From Pseudomonas veronii (lineage in GTDB: Bacteria; Pseudomonadota; Gammaproteobacteria; Pseudomonadales; Pseudomonadaceae), in NCBI RefSeq assembly GCF_001439695.1, contig NZ_JYLL01000004.1:1-64000 (forward strand): a DNA stretch of 64,000 nucleotides, given 5' to 3'. Below, piece after piece: positions 42,969 through 52,295 of this stretch. The position numbers and the translations under genes are program-made. The notes beneath the pieces were generated by a model. It was not told the origin of the DNA. It did not search any database and saw only the letters and a program-made list of their open reading frames with translations. Every line of letters begins with the position of its first letter. The first letter of the stretch is position 1.

Positions 42969-43874
42969 TCAAGTACGACGAGGCTCGCCCTCGGCAATTT
43001 CGCGCATCAGACTCAGGTAACGACGCGCGCCCAGCCCCAGAGGTCGGTTCTTTACCCAGATGATGTCGACCCATAACCGCATCTGACTTGGCATGTTGTC
43101 AAACACCACCTCCGTCAATGCGCCCGAAGTGATTAGCGGTTGTACCAGCGGCTGTGGAAGATAAGCCCAGCCCAATCCTTGCTGCACCAGATCCAGCGTT
43201 GCCAGATAACTGTCGCTGAGCCAAATCCGCCGCGACAGCACAACACGTGGGTCAGAGTCTGTAGGTCCTCCAGTCGCAACGATGATCTGCCGAACGTCCA
43301 CCAGTTGCTCTTCACCTAAAGGGCTTTTCTTGCCGGCGGCCGCCGGATGATCTGGAGAGGCAACTGCGACTAACAACTGGCTCCCCGCTTCAAGAAACGT
43401 CTCCCGCTCGTCAAGCCCGGGTCGTTCAAATCCAAGTGCCAATTGCACACGTCCTTCATGGAGCATGCGAATCGCCTCCGGATGGGACGCGGAGCGAATC
43501 TCGATTTCAAGGGTGGGAAACTCTTTGGCGATAATGGACAGCGGACGATTCCACACGCCTGTTTGTAGCTCTGGCGCCATCGCAAGGACCAAGCGCCCCT
43601 CCAACCCCTGATGAAGCTGGAGGGCATGCGCGTCCAGCAGGTTTAACTGACTCGCGACCTGTCTTGCCTGGGGCTCAAGTGCTTTGGCGGCTGCGGTCGG
43701 AATGGCTTTGCGGGTCGATCGGTCAAAAAGCAAGAGATCCAACTCTGCTTCAAGCTGCGACACCGCCATGTTGATAGCGGAGGGAACCCGGCCTAACTTT
43801 CGGGCTGCGGCGGAAAAGGAGCCGCTGTCCACGACCGAAAGGAAAATTTTAAGTGACTCGCTGGTAAACGCCAT
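42969..43874 (-). CDS. LysR-family regulator
   Basis: 301 residues. N-terminal winged HTH (FLSVVDSGSFSAAARKLGRV, then PSAINMAVSQLEAEL) and a substrate-binding domain from about 90. Divergent from the SDR gene across 97 bases, so it probably controls that gene and perhaps the aminotransferase and ligase beyond. The gene uses more A/T-ending codons than the hydrogenase genes. Effector unknown. Confidence 0.88.
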   Translation of the reverse strand: MAFTSESLKIFLSVVDSGSFSAAARKLGRVPSAINMAVSQLEAELDLLLFDRSTRKAIPTAAAKALEPQARQVASQLNLLDAHALQLHQGLEGRLVLAMAPELQTGVWNRPLSIIAKEFPTLEIEIRSASHPEAIRMLHEGRVQLALGFERPGLDERETFLEAGSQLLVAVASPDHPAAAGKKSPLGEEQLVDVRQIIVATGGPTDSDPRVVLSRRIWLSDSYLATLDLVQQGLGWAYLPQPLVQPLITSGALTEVVFDNMPSQMRLWVDIIWVKNRPLGLGARRYLSLMREIAEGEPRRT

Positions 43875-43971
43875 CGTGGTTGTCAGATTTTCTGATAATG
43901 ATCGTCTTTATTTATCAGATTCATTAGCCTAATTTCCACTCCTATTACAAATTAAGTACGTGGGGAACACC

Positions 43972-44757
43972 ATGTTAAATACCGAGTTGATGGGGCATGT
44001 GGCACTTGTCAGTGGTGCTGGAAGTGAAGCTGGCATTGGTATGGCGATCGCTCGCAGGCTAGGTGCATCCGGGGCGAAGTTGATCATCACTGCCAGCAGC
44101 AACCGCATCGCGGATCGGGTTAAAGAGCTACGCCTCGAAGGGTTTGAAGTTGAAGGCCGGCCAGCTGACCTCACCGATGAAAGCCAAGTGCGTGAATTCG
44201 GCCTGTGGGCAGAGTCAGTCTGGGGGCGGGTCGATATCCTGGTGAATAACGCCGGTATGGCCATGCAAGGAAGCCCTGAGATTTTTTCGGAATTGGCAAG
44301 TATGGAACTGCATGAATGGAATCTTTCACTGGCAAGAAACTTAACCACGGCTTTTCTTTTAACTCGGGCCGTTTTGCCCGGTATGCGGGCGCGAAGTTAC
44401 GGACGCATTGTCAATATTAGTTCCACCACAGGCACCCGGGGGAGCAATCCGGGCGAGGCCGCTTATAGCGCAGCCAAGGCCGCGATGGTTGGCATGAACA
44501 TGGGGCTTGCACTTGAAGTCGCCAAGCAGGGGATTACTGTAAACAGCGTGGCGCCCGGATGGATCACCACCGGCTCAACCACGCCCGTTGAAGCAGAGGC
44601 GGGGCGCTTTACCCCGATTGGACGGGCAGGCAACCCCCGCGAAGTGGCGGCGGCGGTTGCATTCCTGGCGTCGCCTGACGCCAGTTACATCACGGGTGAA
44701 GTCCTTGTGGTGGACGGCGGGAACTGTCTGGTCGAGAACAAGGCTCCTCACGCCTGA
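43972..44757 (+). CDS. short-chain dehydrogenase/reductase
   Basis: 261 residues, classical SDR: SGAGSEAGIGMAIARRLG (cofactor site), VNNAGMAMQG, catalytic Ser in VNISSTTG with YSAAKAA (Tyr and Lys), and the C-terminal GEVLVVDGGN. The start could also be GTG at 43960; I prefer the ATG because the family begins just before the first beta strand. Divergent from the LysR gene. Lower GC than its surroundings, along with its regulator. Substrate unknown; the neighbours suggest an alcohol or keto group in an amine-derived compound. Confidence 0.85.
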   Translation: MLNTELMGHVALVSGAGSEAGIGMAIARRLGASGAKLIITASSNRIADRVKELRLEGFEVEGRPADLTDESQVREFGLWAESVWGRVDILVNNAGMAMQGSPEIFSELASMELHEWNLSLARNLTTAFLLTRAVLPGMRARSYGRIVNISSTTGTRGSNPGEAAYSAAKAAMVGMNMGLALEVAKQGITVNSVAPGWITTGSTTPVEAEAGRFTPIGRAGNPREVAAAVAFLASPDASYITGEVLVVDGGNCLVENKAPHA

Positions 44758-44994
44758 CTTCAAGTTACGTCGGTTTATTCCCTGAACCTCAGATTATTCA
44801 GCGGGATAAATTAATGATCCAAATAAAGTTTCTGCGCTCACCGCAATATACCCAGGCATAGGTTAATCCGCGCTGCAAATACTGATGGCGAACACTCAAG
44901 TTATAAGAGGTTGGCACGTTGTTTTCAGTCATTCACGAACTGAGAGGGGAGTGAGTGTGGCGATGGATTGTCTTTTTATCTCGACGGTGACGAA

Positions 44995-45018
44995 TTTTAA
45001 TTAATGTAATAATTAAAA
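44995..45018. promoter_or_regulatory. AT palindrome before the aminotransferase gene
   Basis: TTTTAATTA (44995-45003), spacer ATGTAA, TAATTAAAA (45010-45018), perfect arms, immediately before the AGAGGG ribosome site. Could be an operator or an RNA hairpin just upstream of translation start. The 274-base gap before it (44758-45031) is AT-rich and otherwise featureless. Confidence 0.45.
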
Positions 45019-45031
45019 GAGGGTTTTTATC

Positions 45032-46432
45032 ATGTCGAAAAGTGGAATTAGTGAATCAGCGATTGCTGCTTTTACCGCCTCCGAACGTGCCCGTTTTATA
45101 CAAAACAACCCAACGTCAATGGCGCTCGCCAAGCGTGCCAAGGCTCATCTGTTCAATGGTGTTCCCATGCACTGGATGAGCGATTGGTCAATGCCTTCAC
45201 CGCTCTTCGTCCAGCGTGCCAAAGGCGCACGCTTCACCGATGTTGACGATCATGAATACATTGACTTCTGCCTGGGCGACACCGGCACGATGTTTGGCCA
45301 TTCACCGGATCCTATTGCCCGCGCCATCGCCGAGCAGGCAAATAATGGCTTGACCACCATGCTGCCTGGCGAAGACGCGGTGGTCTGCGGCGAGTTGCTG
45401 GCTCAGCGATTCAAGCTGCCTTATTGGCAGGTGACCGCCAATGCGACGGACGCCAATCGTTATGTGTTGCGCTGGGCGCGCGCGATCACCAAACGTAATG
45501 TCTTGCTGGTGTTCGACGGCTGTTATCACGGCACGGTGGATGACGTGATGGTGCGCTACCGCGACGGCAAAACAGTGCACCGTGCAGGTCTTGTGGGCCA
45601 AGCCTACGACTTGACCCAATACAGTCGATCCATCCCCTTCAACGACGTCGACGCGCTTGAGGCGGCGTTAGCCCAGGGCGATGTGTGCGCGCTGATGTGC
45701 GAGCCGGCGATGACGAACATAGGCATGGTCCTGCCCGATCCGGGGTTCATGCAAAAGTGCCGAGAGTTGACCCTTAAATATGGCAGCCTGTTGGTCATTG
45801 ATGAGACCCACACTATTTCCACCGGCATCGGTGGATGCACTCGCCAGTGGGATTTGAAACCCGACTTTTTCGTGGTGGGTAAACCCATCGCAGGTGGCGT
45901 GCCATGCGCGGTGTTTGGCATTAGCGAGCAAGTCGCCTTGGCCATGCGCGACGCGCAGAAGGCCGTCAGCGAAGAGAGTGGCGGGCATGGCCACAGTGGG
46001 ATGGGAACGACGCTGTCCGCCAACGCCCTGGCGATGCATTGCATGCGAGTCAGTCTTGAAGAGGTCATGACAGCGTCTGCGTACCAGCACATGCTGCCCC
46101 TGGCCTCAAGACTCGCCCAGGGATTTCGAGCGTTGTTCAAGCGCCACCAACTGAACTGGTCTGTCACAGAGTTGGGGGCTCGTTGTGAGTTTCAATTCTG
46201 TGCCACGTCGCCCAGAACAGGCGCGCAAGCCGAGGCGGCTTTTCATGACAGCCTTCAAATGGCTCTGCACCTTTATCTAATCAACCGCGGCATCCTGATC
46301 ACGCCTTTTCACAACATGACCCTGTGCTGTCCGCAGACAAGTCAGGCGGATATCGACAGGCTGATCGATGAGTTGGATAGCGCGCTGACCACGCTGCTTG
46401 CCCTACCTGGCGCTCGCGTCACCCCTTCATGA
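45032..46432 (+). CDS. class III aminotransferase (glutamate-1-semialdehyde-aminomutase-like)
   Basis: 466 residues, PLP fold type I. FDGCYHGTVDD, the aspartate D257 in LLVIDETHTIS that holds the pyridine nitrogen, and the Schiff-base lysine K284 in VVGKPIAGGVP. The usual SGTEA motif is replaced by ANATDAN. It resembles glutamate-1-semialdehyde aminomutase-like transaminases of unknown substrate, not HemL itself (extra N-terminal 40 residues, cluster context). It precedes a glutamine-synthetase-like ligase by 69 bases. Probably removes an amino group from an amine or beta-amino acid in this module. Confidence 0.85.
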   Translation: MSKSGISESAIAAFTASERARFIQNNPTSMALAKRAKAHLFNGVPMHWMSDWSMPSPLFVQRAKGARFTDVDDHEYIDFCLGDTGTMFGHSPDPIARAIAEQANNGLTTMLPGEDAVVCGELLAQRFKLPYWQVTANATDANRYVLRWARAITKRNVLLVFDGCYHGTVDDVMVRYRDGKTVHRAGLVGQAYDLTQYSRSIPFNDVDALEAALAQGDVCALMCEPAMTNIGMVLPDPGFMQKCRELTLKYGSLLVIDETHTISTGIGGCTRQWDLKPDFFVVGKPIAGGVPCAVFGISEQVALAMRDAQKAVSEESGGHGHSGMGTTLSANALAMHCMRVSLEEVMTASAYQHMLPLASRLAQGFRALFKRHQLNWSVTELGARCEFQFCATSPRTGAQAEAAFHDSLQMALHLYLINRGILITPFHNMTLCCPQTSQADIDRLIDELDSALTTLLALPGARVTPS

Positions 46433-46501
46433 CTGGACGTCTGAAGCCCCACTTTTCTCACATACTGCCAAGTCGCTTGAATGAGCGCTGAGAGGTTTGA
46501 C

Positions 46502-47869
46502 ATGCAATTTGCTGATAAAAAAGAGGCTCAGGATTATCTGGCCGCCCACCCTGAAGTGCTGAGCATCGAGTTGTTTCTTATCGACGCCAATGGTGTTCCA
46601 CGGGGCAAACTGTTGCATCGCGACGAACTGCTGGCGATCTACGAAAATGGTCGGCCGCTGCCAAGCTCGATTCTCGCCTTGACCGTGCAGGGTGAAGACG
46701 TAGACGAGACTGGCCTGGTCTGGGACGTCGCTGATGCTGATTGCTGGACTTACCCCCTGCCGGGAAGCCTGACCTTGCAACCCTGGCGTACCAACCCAAC
46801 AGGCCAAGTGCAGGTGAGCATGCACCCGACCCAAGGTATTCCCGCCGCACCGGCCGACCCGCGCCATGTCCTGGTGAACACCATCGAGCGGTTGAAAGCC
46901 GATGGACTCCATCCGGTCATGGCCGTTGAGTTGGAGTTTTACCTGCTGGACCAACAACGCGACGTCAACGGTCGGCCGCAGCCAGCGTTGCAGACCAATG
47001 GCGTACGCCCTCATGCGCCACAGGTGTATGGCGTATACGAACTGGAACAGCTTCAACCTTTTCTTGATGACCTCTACGCAGCTTGCGCGCTGCAAGGGCT
47101 GCCGGTACGCACGGCGATCTCCGAGTACGCTCCGGGCCAGCTCGAGTTGACGCTGGAGCATCGTTTCGACGCACTCCAAGCCATTGATGAAGGTGTACGT
47201 TACAAACGCCTGGTCAAAGGCGTGGCCAACCAACATGGGCTGCAAGCGTGCTTCATGGCCAAGCCATTCAGCGATCAGGCCGGTAGCGGTATGCATTTGC
47301 ACGTCAGCCTGGCCGACGAGCAGGGTCACAACCTGTATGCGAGCGAAGACCCACAGGGCACGCCGCTGTTGCGGCACTCCATCGGTGGGATGATGGAGAC
47401 CTTGTTTGACTCGCTGGCGATATTTTGCCCGCATGCCAACTCATATCGACGCTTCCAGACCGGCAGTTACGCGCCGCTGGCCAAAAGTTGGGGCGTCAAC
47501 AATCGTACTGTGTCGTTCCGCGTACCCGGCGGCCCCGCGATAAGTCGGCACATCGAACACCGTATTTGCGGTGCCGATGCCAACCCCTATCTCGCTGCCG
47601 CCGCAGTACTGGCGGGCATTCACCACGGCATCACTCATCAAAGCGATCCTGGCGCGGCGATTGTGGGCAATGGCTATGAACAGGCGACCGATTTTCTACC
47701 CACCGACTGGCTTACAGCGTTGCAGGCACTGCAACGTTCAACGTGGGCACGTGAGGCGCTGGGGGCTGAATTCCTGAAGGTGTTCCTGGCGATCAAGTGG
47801 CGCGAGTTCCGTACATTCAATGCCGAAGTCGGGGAGCAGGACTGGCGCTGGTACCTCACTCACGCATGA
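46502..47869 (+). CDS. glutamine-synthetase-like gamma-glutamyl ligase (PuuA paralogue)
   Basis: 455 residues. Same family as the ligase at 8435: IELFLIDANGVPRGKLL, AVELEFYLLDQQ, GSGMHLHVS, ANSYRRFQTGSYAP, GADANPYLAAAAVLAG. The sequence is clearly divergent (for example FRVPGG where the other has VRVPTG), so the amine substrate probably differs. I start at the ATG at 46502 with AGAGG six bases upstream; an ATG seven codons earlier lacks one. Coupled with the aminotransferase. No oxidase or amidotransferase is adjacent; the puu copies may serve. Confidence 0.85.
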   Translation: MQFADKKEAQDYLAAHPEVLSIELFLIDANGVPRGKLLHRDELLAIYENGRPLPSSILALTVQGEDVDETGLVWDVADADCWTYPLPGSLTLQPWRTNPTGQVQVSMHPTQGIPAAPADPRHVLVNTIERLKADGLHPVMAVELEFYLLDQQRDVNGRPQPALQTNGVRPHAPQVYGVYELEQLQPFLDDLYAACALQGLPVRTAISEYAPGQLELTLEHRFDALQAIDEGVRYKRLVKGVANQHGLQACFMAKPFSDQAGSGMHLHVSLADEQGHNLYASEDPQGTPLLRHSIGGMMETLFDSLAIFCPHANSYRRFQTGSYAPLAKSWGVNNRTVSFRVPGGPAISRHIEHRICGADANPYLAAAAVLAGIHHGITHQSDPGAAIVGNGYEQATDFLPTDWLTALQALQRSTWAREALGAEFLKVFLAIKWREFRTFNAEVGEQDWRWYLTHA

Positions 47870-47910
47870 GTGATGGCGGCTGGCTGCCTTGAAATGCGAA
47901 CTGGTCGATC

Positions 47911-48825
47911 TCAAAGGCTATCCGGGTCCCCAAAAAACATCTGAATCCGCGATCGCAACCAACGCTCACCCGGATCATTGTCCTGCGAGCCCCGCCATGC
48001 CATGTGCAACTCGAACGAGCGCACCGGCAGTGGCGGATCCTCGGCTCGCAAGCCGCCCGCCGCGGTCAGGGCCTCGGCGGCGTAGTCCGGTACGATGGCG
48101 ACGATGTCGGTCCCGGCAAGCAGGGTGCCCAGGCCGTTGAATTGCGGCACCGCCAACACCACATGGCGTTTGCGGTCGAGCTTTTCGAGTTCTTCGTCAA
48201 TAAACCCACTCAAGTCCCCGGCAAACGACACCAGCGCATGAGGGCGGGCGCAGAAGTCGTCCAGGCTGAGGGCGCCGGGCACGCTGTCGGCGCGTAGCAG
48301 TTTCGGTAGGCTGCGGCGCAGTACCTTGCGCTTGGCGTTGGCCGGTAGCTCGGCGGTGTAGCTGACGCCGATGGAGATTTCGCCGGAGGCGAGCAGGCCG
48401 GGCATCAGGATGTAATTGACACGGCGCACGACGAGCACGATGCCGGGGGCTTCGGCGCGCAGGCGTTTGAGCAGTTGGGGGAGCAGGGCGAACTCGACGT
48501 CGTCCGACAGGCCGATGCGGAACACGGCGGTGCTGGTGGCCGGGTCGAATTCGGCGGCGCGGCTGACGGCGGTGGAAATCGAGTCCAGGGCCGGGGACAG
48601 CAGGGCGAAAATTTCCACGGCGCGGGCCGACGGCTCCATGCTGCGCCCGGTACGCACAAACAGAGGGTCATCGAAGAGACCGCGCAGGCGCGACAGTGCC
48701 GCGCTGATGGCCGGCTGGCCGAGGAACAATTTCTCGGCGGCACGGGTCACACTGCGCTCATGCATCAAGGTTTCGAATACGATCAAGAGGTTAAGGTCGA
48801 CACGACGCAGGTCGTTACGGTTCAT
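47911..48825 (-). CDS. LysR-family regulator (NodD-like branch)
   Basis: 304 residues. N-terminus DLRRVDLNLLIVFETLMHERSV with HTH (TRAAEKLFLGQPAISAALSRL) is typical of the NodD/SyrM/LeuO-like branch, followed by a two-lobe effector domain. Convergent with the ligase gene (41 bases) and divergent from the oxidoreductase at 49095 across 269 bases, which it probably controls. Confidence 0.88.
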   Translation of the reverse strand: MNRNDLRRVDLNLLIVFETLMHERSVTRAAEKLFLGQPAISAALSRLRGLFDDPLFVRTGRSMEPSARAVEIFALLSPALDSISTAVSRAAEFDPATSTAVFRIGLSDDVEFALLPQLLKRLRAEAPGIVLVVRRVNYILMPGLLASGEISIGVSYTAELPANAKRKVLRRSLPKLLRADSVPGALSLDDFCARPHALVSFAGDLSGFIDEELEKLDRKRHVVLAVPQFNGLGTLLAGTDIVAIVPDYAAEALTAAGGLRAEDPPLPVRSFELHMAWRGSQDNDPGERWLRSRIQMFFGDPDSL

Positions 48826-49094
48826 CTTGTGTCCTGGATGAGTCTGTAAACTTGACGAGAGCGGCCATACATGATCCCTATGATCTCCATGCTCGGAGCA
48901 TGACCGGCATGAATCTTACGGGGAAAGGCTGGTACTCTGCACCGGCTAATTGAGTTTTCCTACGATAGTTGAGGTCTATTCCTCAGTCGCGGAATCAATG
49001 ACAGACATGTCGACTATTAACGGCGACCGGTGGTCTTACCCGGAAAGCCCAGATAGAGTTCAGGGCAATAGAGGTTACTTTGACGAGGTTTGCG

Positions 49095-50117
49095 ATGTCC
49101 CGCACGATCCGTTTTCACAAGTTTGGTCCGGCTGAGGTGCTCAAGTGCGAAGAGCATGCAGCCGCGCAGCCTGCACCGGGCGAAGTGCAGGTACGAGTCG
49201 AGGCAATTGGCATCAGTTGGTATGACATTTTGTGGCGCCAGAACCTGGCGTCTTCCCATGCACGTTTGCCGTCCGGCCTTGGCCATGAGATGGCCGGGGT
49301 GGTCGTAGCCCTGGGCGACGGCGTGGATGACTTGGCCGTGGGCGATAAAGTCGCCAGTTTTCCCGCCGAGAGCCCCAATGATTACCCGGTATATGGCGAA
49401 CAAATCGTCCTGCCCCGTTCGGCGTTGACCCGTTATCCGGATGTCTTGAGCCCGATCGAAGCCAGCGTGCATTACACGCCGCTGTTGATTGCATATTTTG
49501 CATATGTGGACTTGGCGCGGGTCAAACCCGGCCAGTTTGCCTTGGTGACCGACGCCAGCCACTGCGCCGGCCCGTCCTTTGTGCAACTGGGCAAGGCCTT
49601 GGGTGTGCGTGTGATTGCCGCGACCAAGGACAGCGCGGAGCGCGAGTACCTGCTGTCCCTCGGGGCGGAAAAGGTCATCGTCACCGAAGAGCAGGACCTG
49701 CTCATGCAAATCAACAAGTTCACCGATAATCGCGGCGTTGACGTGGTGTTCGATGGCTTGGGCGGCCCGCAGATGTCGTTACTCGGTGATGTGTTGGCGC
49801 CGCGTGGCAGCCTGGTGCTGTATGGCCTGCAAGGTGGCAACCAGACGCCATTCCCGGCCTGTGCGGCGTTCCAGAAGAATATTCAGTTCTTTGTGCATTG
49901 CATCGGCAACTTCACCGGCAAACCGGAGCTGGGCATCGCCCAGGACCAAGTGGCATTGCAGCGCGCGTTGCGCGACATCAACCAGATGACCGCCGACCGT
50001 GTGCTGGTCCCGCTGAAAACCACTGTGTTTCCATTCAGTCAGTTCGTCGAAGCGCACCGCTACATGGACGAATGCCCGTGCCGTGAGCGCGTCGCATTGC
50101 AGGTTGAAGCTGTTTGA
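49095..50117 (+). CDS. zinc-independent MDR oxidoreductase (quinone reductase-like)
   Basis: 340 residues. GroES-like domain (SGLGHEMAGVVVALGDGV) and Rossmann domain (AGPSFVQLGKALGVRVIAATK, then DVVFDGLGGPQMSLLGDVL). No structural-zinc cysteine quartet is visible, which points to the NADPH:quinone reductase branch of medium-chain dehydrogenases. I start at the ATG at 49095 with GAGG upstream, not at the earlier TTG. Divergent from the NodD-like regulator, a common pairing for these reductases. Confidence 0.82.
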   Translation: MSRTIRFHKFGPAEVLKCEEHAAAQPAPGEVQVRVEAIGISWYDILWRQNLASSHARLPSGLGHEMAGVVVALGDGVDDLAVGDKVASFPAESPNDYPVYGEQIVLPRSALTRYPDVLSPIEASVHYTPLLIAYFAYVDLARVKPGQFALVTDASHCAGPSFVQLGKALGVRVIAATKDSAEREYLLSLGAEKVIVTEEQDLLMQINKFTDNRGVDVVFDGLGGPQMSLLGDVLAPRGSLVLYGLQGGNQTPFPACAAFQKNIQFFVHCIGNFTGKPELGIAQDQVALQRALRDINQMTADRVLVPLKTTVFPFSQFVEAHRYMDECPCRERVALQVEAV

Positions 50118-50123
50118 GCTGTA

Positions 50124-50147
50124 GGAGTATTCGCAAATGAATACTCC
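50124..50147 (+). terminator. hairpin right after the MDR gene
   Basis: GGAGTATTC (50124-50132), GCAAAT, GAATACTCC (50139-50147), seven bases beyond the stop; no T run. Confidence 0.45.
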
Positions 50148-50254
50148 GGCGTCTGAACGGATGGGGCAAATGCGCCATTTGTCAGGGCTTAACCCTCGCG
50201 GCGTTTAAGCCGCCATCAGGGCGCCAGGCCCCGCAAAACACGAGCTTTCCCCCC

Positions 50255-50283
50255 GATGCCGCGCTGTATTCCAGCGCGGCATC
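50255..50283. repeat. strong inverted repeat in the intergenic region
   Basis: GATGCCGCGCTG (50255-50266), loop TATTC, CAGCGCGGCATC (50272-50283), perfect 12-base arms. Terminator or structured RNA element. Confidence 0.5.
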
Positions 50284-50822
50284 TGTGTGTGCGCGTAATC
50301 AACGGCTTGCCCAATTGCCATCTGAACTGGTTTCTTGCGGCGTTCTGTATCTGTTAATCATTATGCCAGTGCCGATAATCGTGACTTCACTCTCATCTCA
50401 AGGATTGAGCAATGATTGAATGTCTGACGTTCCGGCCTGATACATATGAAATTAAATTATCGCGATGCTTGCCTGCGAGACAGGGTGCGGCTGTTGGGAT
50501 AGGTAACTCCAATTTATTGAAGTTTGATTGGTTGAACTGGATCTTTTCTTTATGTCGGATGCATCCTTAGTTTCCTGCTTAAGCCGGTGTAGGGCATTGT
50601 CGGAACGGTCCTAGGGTAGCCAGGACGCCCTGGCGCAAGGGTCTCAAGGAGAGGCGGCGCGAAGGGCACACAATTGGCGTTCCCTGTCGAATTGTTACGG
50701 CGTGCTAAGGTTTATTTATCGTTACGCCACGCGGTGTGACGACATTCCTACGCATCTAATGGGTCGAGCAAATAACCTCGGCAGTTACTTGGAACTGATA
50801 TTTCAACTCAGGTAGTAGAACT

Positions 50823-52259
50823 ATGAGCGCAATTCACGAACAAGCCATGAACTATGTTTATCAGCAAGTTCTGCAACGTTTGGTCGGGCACTTCACGCGC
50901 GCCGAACGTACTGCACTTCAATTATTGATTCAGCGAATTGTCGTGGCTGCCGGCGGCATGGAACAAGTGGGCGATTACAAAGTGTTGGTTGCCCATGGGG
51001 GCGGCGAAGTCAGCAGCTATACCCTGGCACTGCTGCGTGCGGCGCAACTGACTATCGCGGGCCGCGCGCCCAGGACTTTCAACTTGCGTGTGGCGACGCT
51101 CCGACATGCCGGCATGACCCAGGCCACGCTGGATAGCCTGCAGCATGGCTACAGCACACTGTTTTTCCACGACGACCCGCGGGTCGAGCTGCTGATGGTG
51201 GAAAACCAGGTAGTGCAGCCGTTCAACCACCAGCGCCCGGCCTCAGGTGCGGGCCGGGAGGTCAGCCAGCGCAATATGCTGATGGTGGGGCACCTGACCT
51301 CCGGGGATATTCGCGCGACGTTGTGTAACGATACTTACCTGTCCCTGGGGGATTTCTACCAGCGTGTCACCACCTGGAACGGAGGGGTGCATGCGCTGGT
51401 CAGCGGTGATTCGCCGCGCAAGCAGAGCCAGTACCTGGCGTGGTTGAAAAAGGCGGCCCAAGCGGCCGGCGTCAGCACTGCGCCGGGCAAGCCGGCCTCG
51501 CTCACCGGGTTGTTCGCGCGCATGGAGGAGTGGAGCAACGGCTGTTATCAAGACCTCTATGGCGAGCAATACGTTGCCCATGAGAGCCCCGGCCGGGGTG
51601 GGCACCGCCATTTGGCCTACATTGGTATCGCCGACCTGCTTAATAACGTCGACGTTGCTTCAACCCCTCTGCTCAGCGACTTCCTGGGCTACGTCCCCGA
51701 TCCGTTTGGTTTTCACTTCAGTCATCCGGCCTACCCCAACCCGCTGCTGATGGCTCACCTGCGCGGGGTGCAGGCCCAGTGCCTGCGCGAGCTGTCCTAC
51801 GAGGACGGCGTGGCGGGTTTTCTGCGCCAGGCGATGGACTACCTGTGTCGCCGGCAAATTCCTGAACATTTGATCGCAGAGGCCTGCGGTGGGGAAGGGC
51901 GTGTGCAGTCGACGGCCTACGCCCAAGAGTTCTTTGGCCTGGAGGAGGCCCAGTTGACCTGTTTGTTGTTCTCGCCCTTCACCCATCATGGTGAGCGGCT
52001 GGAGGGTTACCTGCGTCAATGCCACCCCGGCATGCTGGTGGCACTCCCCGAGTTGCACAAGGTGCTCCAGGGCAAGCCGGCTGCCGACATGCTGCAGCAA
52101 TGGGCGATCGACACCAGCGGCTTGCCGCTGCCTCTGCTCCAGCACCTTTACCGCAAGCGCCCGTTGGCGGTTGAACAGGGCGCCGATGCGCGCAAGCGCC
52201 GGGCCGCACGCCTGCAGACCAACGCCGAGGCGCGGGCGTTTCAGTTGTTCGGGCGCTAG
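50823..52259 (+). CDS. unrecognised conserved-looking protein, 478 residues
   Basis: I do not recognise a family. The coding bias is normal for the genome and the frame is long, so it is a real gene. No signal peptide, membrane helix or nucleotide-binding motif is visible. Notable stretches: VLVAHGGGEVSSYTLALLRAAQL (about 50-72), a central LGYVPDPFGFHFSHPAYPNP and a C-terminal RKRRAARLQTNAEARAFQLFG. It is followed by a MocR-type regulator after 36 bases in the same direction and may be cotranscribed with it. The preceding 700-base gap suggests its own regulated promoter. Confidence 0.7.
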   Translation: MSAIHEQAMNYVYQQVLQRLVGHFTRAERTALQLLIQRIVVAAGGMEQVGDYKVLVAHGGGEVSSYTLALLRAAQLTIAGRAPRTFNLRVATLRHAGMTQATLDSLQHGYSTLFFHDDPRVELLMVENQVVQPFNHQRPASGAGREVSQRNMLMVGHLTSGDIRATLCNDTYLSLGDFYQRVTTWNGGVHALVSGDSPRKQSQYLAWLKKAAQAAGVSTAPGKPASLTGLFARMEEWSNGCYQDLYGEQYVAHESPGRGGHRHLAYIGIADLLNNVDVASTPLLSDFLGYVPDPFGFHFSHPAYPNPLLMAHLRGVQAQCLRELSYEDGVAGFLRQAMDYLCRRQIPEHLIAEACGGEGRVQSTAYAQEFFGLEEAQLTCLLFSPFTHHGERLEGYLRQCHPGMLVALPELHKVLQGKPAADMLQQWAIDTSGLPLPLLQHLYRKRPLAVEQGADARKRRAARLQTNAEARAFQLFGR

Positions 52260-52295
52260 GCGGGTGCGTCGGTGTGTGCGTCCAGGTAGACAGTC

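Larger units (their letters stand above)
50118..50822. other. long intergenic region with two hairpins
   Basis: 705 bases without a credible gene on either strand. The first 170 bases hold two strong hairpins (50124-50147 and 50255-50283). The remainder is AT-rich and probably carries the promoter of the gene at 50823. No sigma-54 element or known RNA gene is recognised; a small RNA cannot be excluded. Confidence 0.5.

Noticed and set aside
44919..44936. TGGCACGTTGTTTTCA as a sigma-54 promoter before the aminotransferase
   Set aside because: The -24 half is good but the GC/GT at the required 10-base distance is missing.
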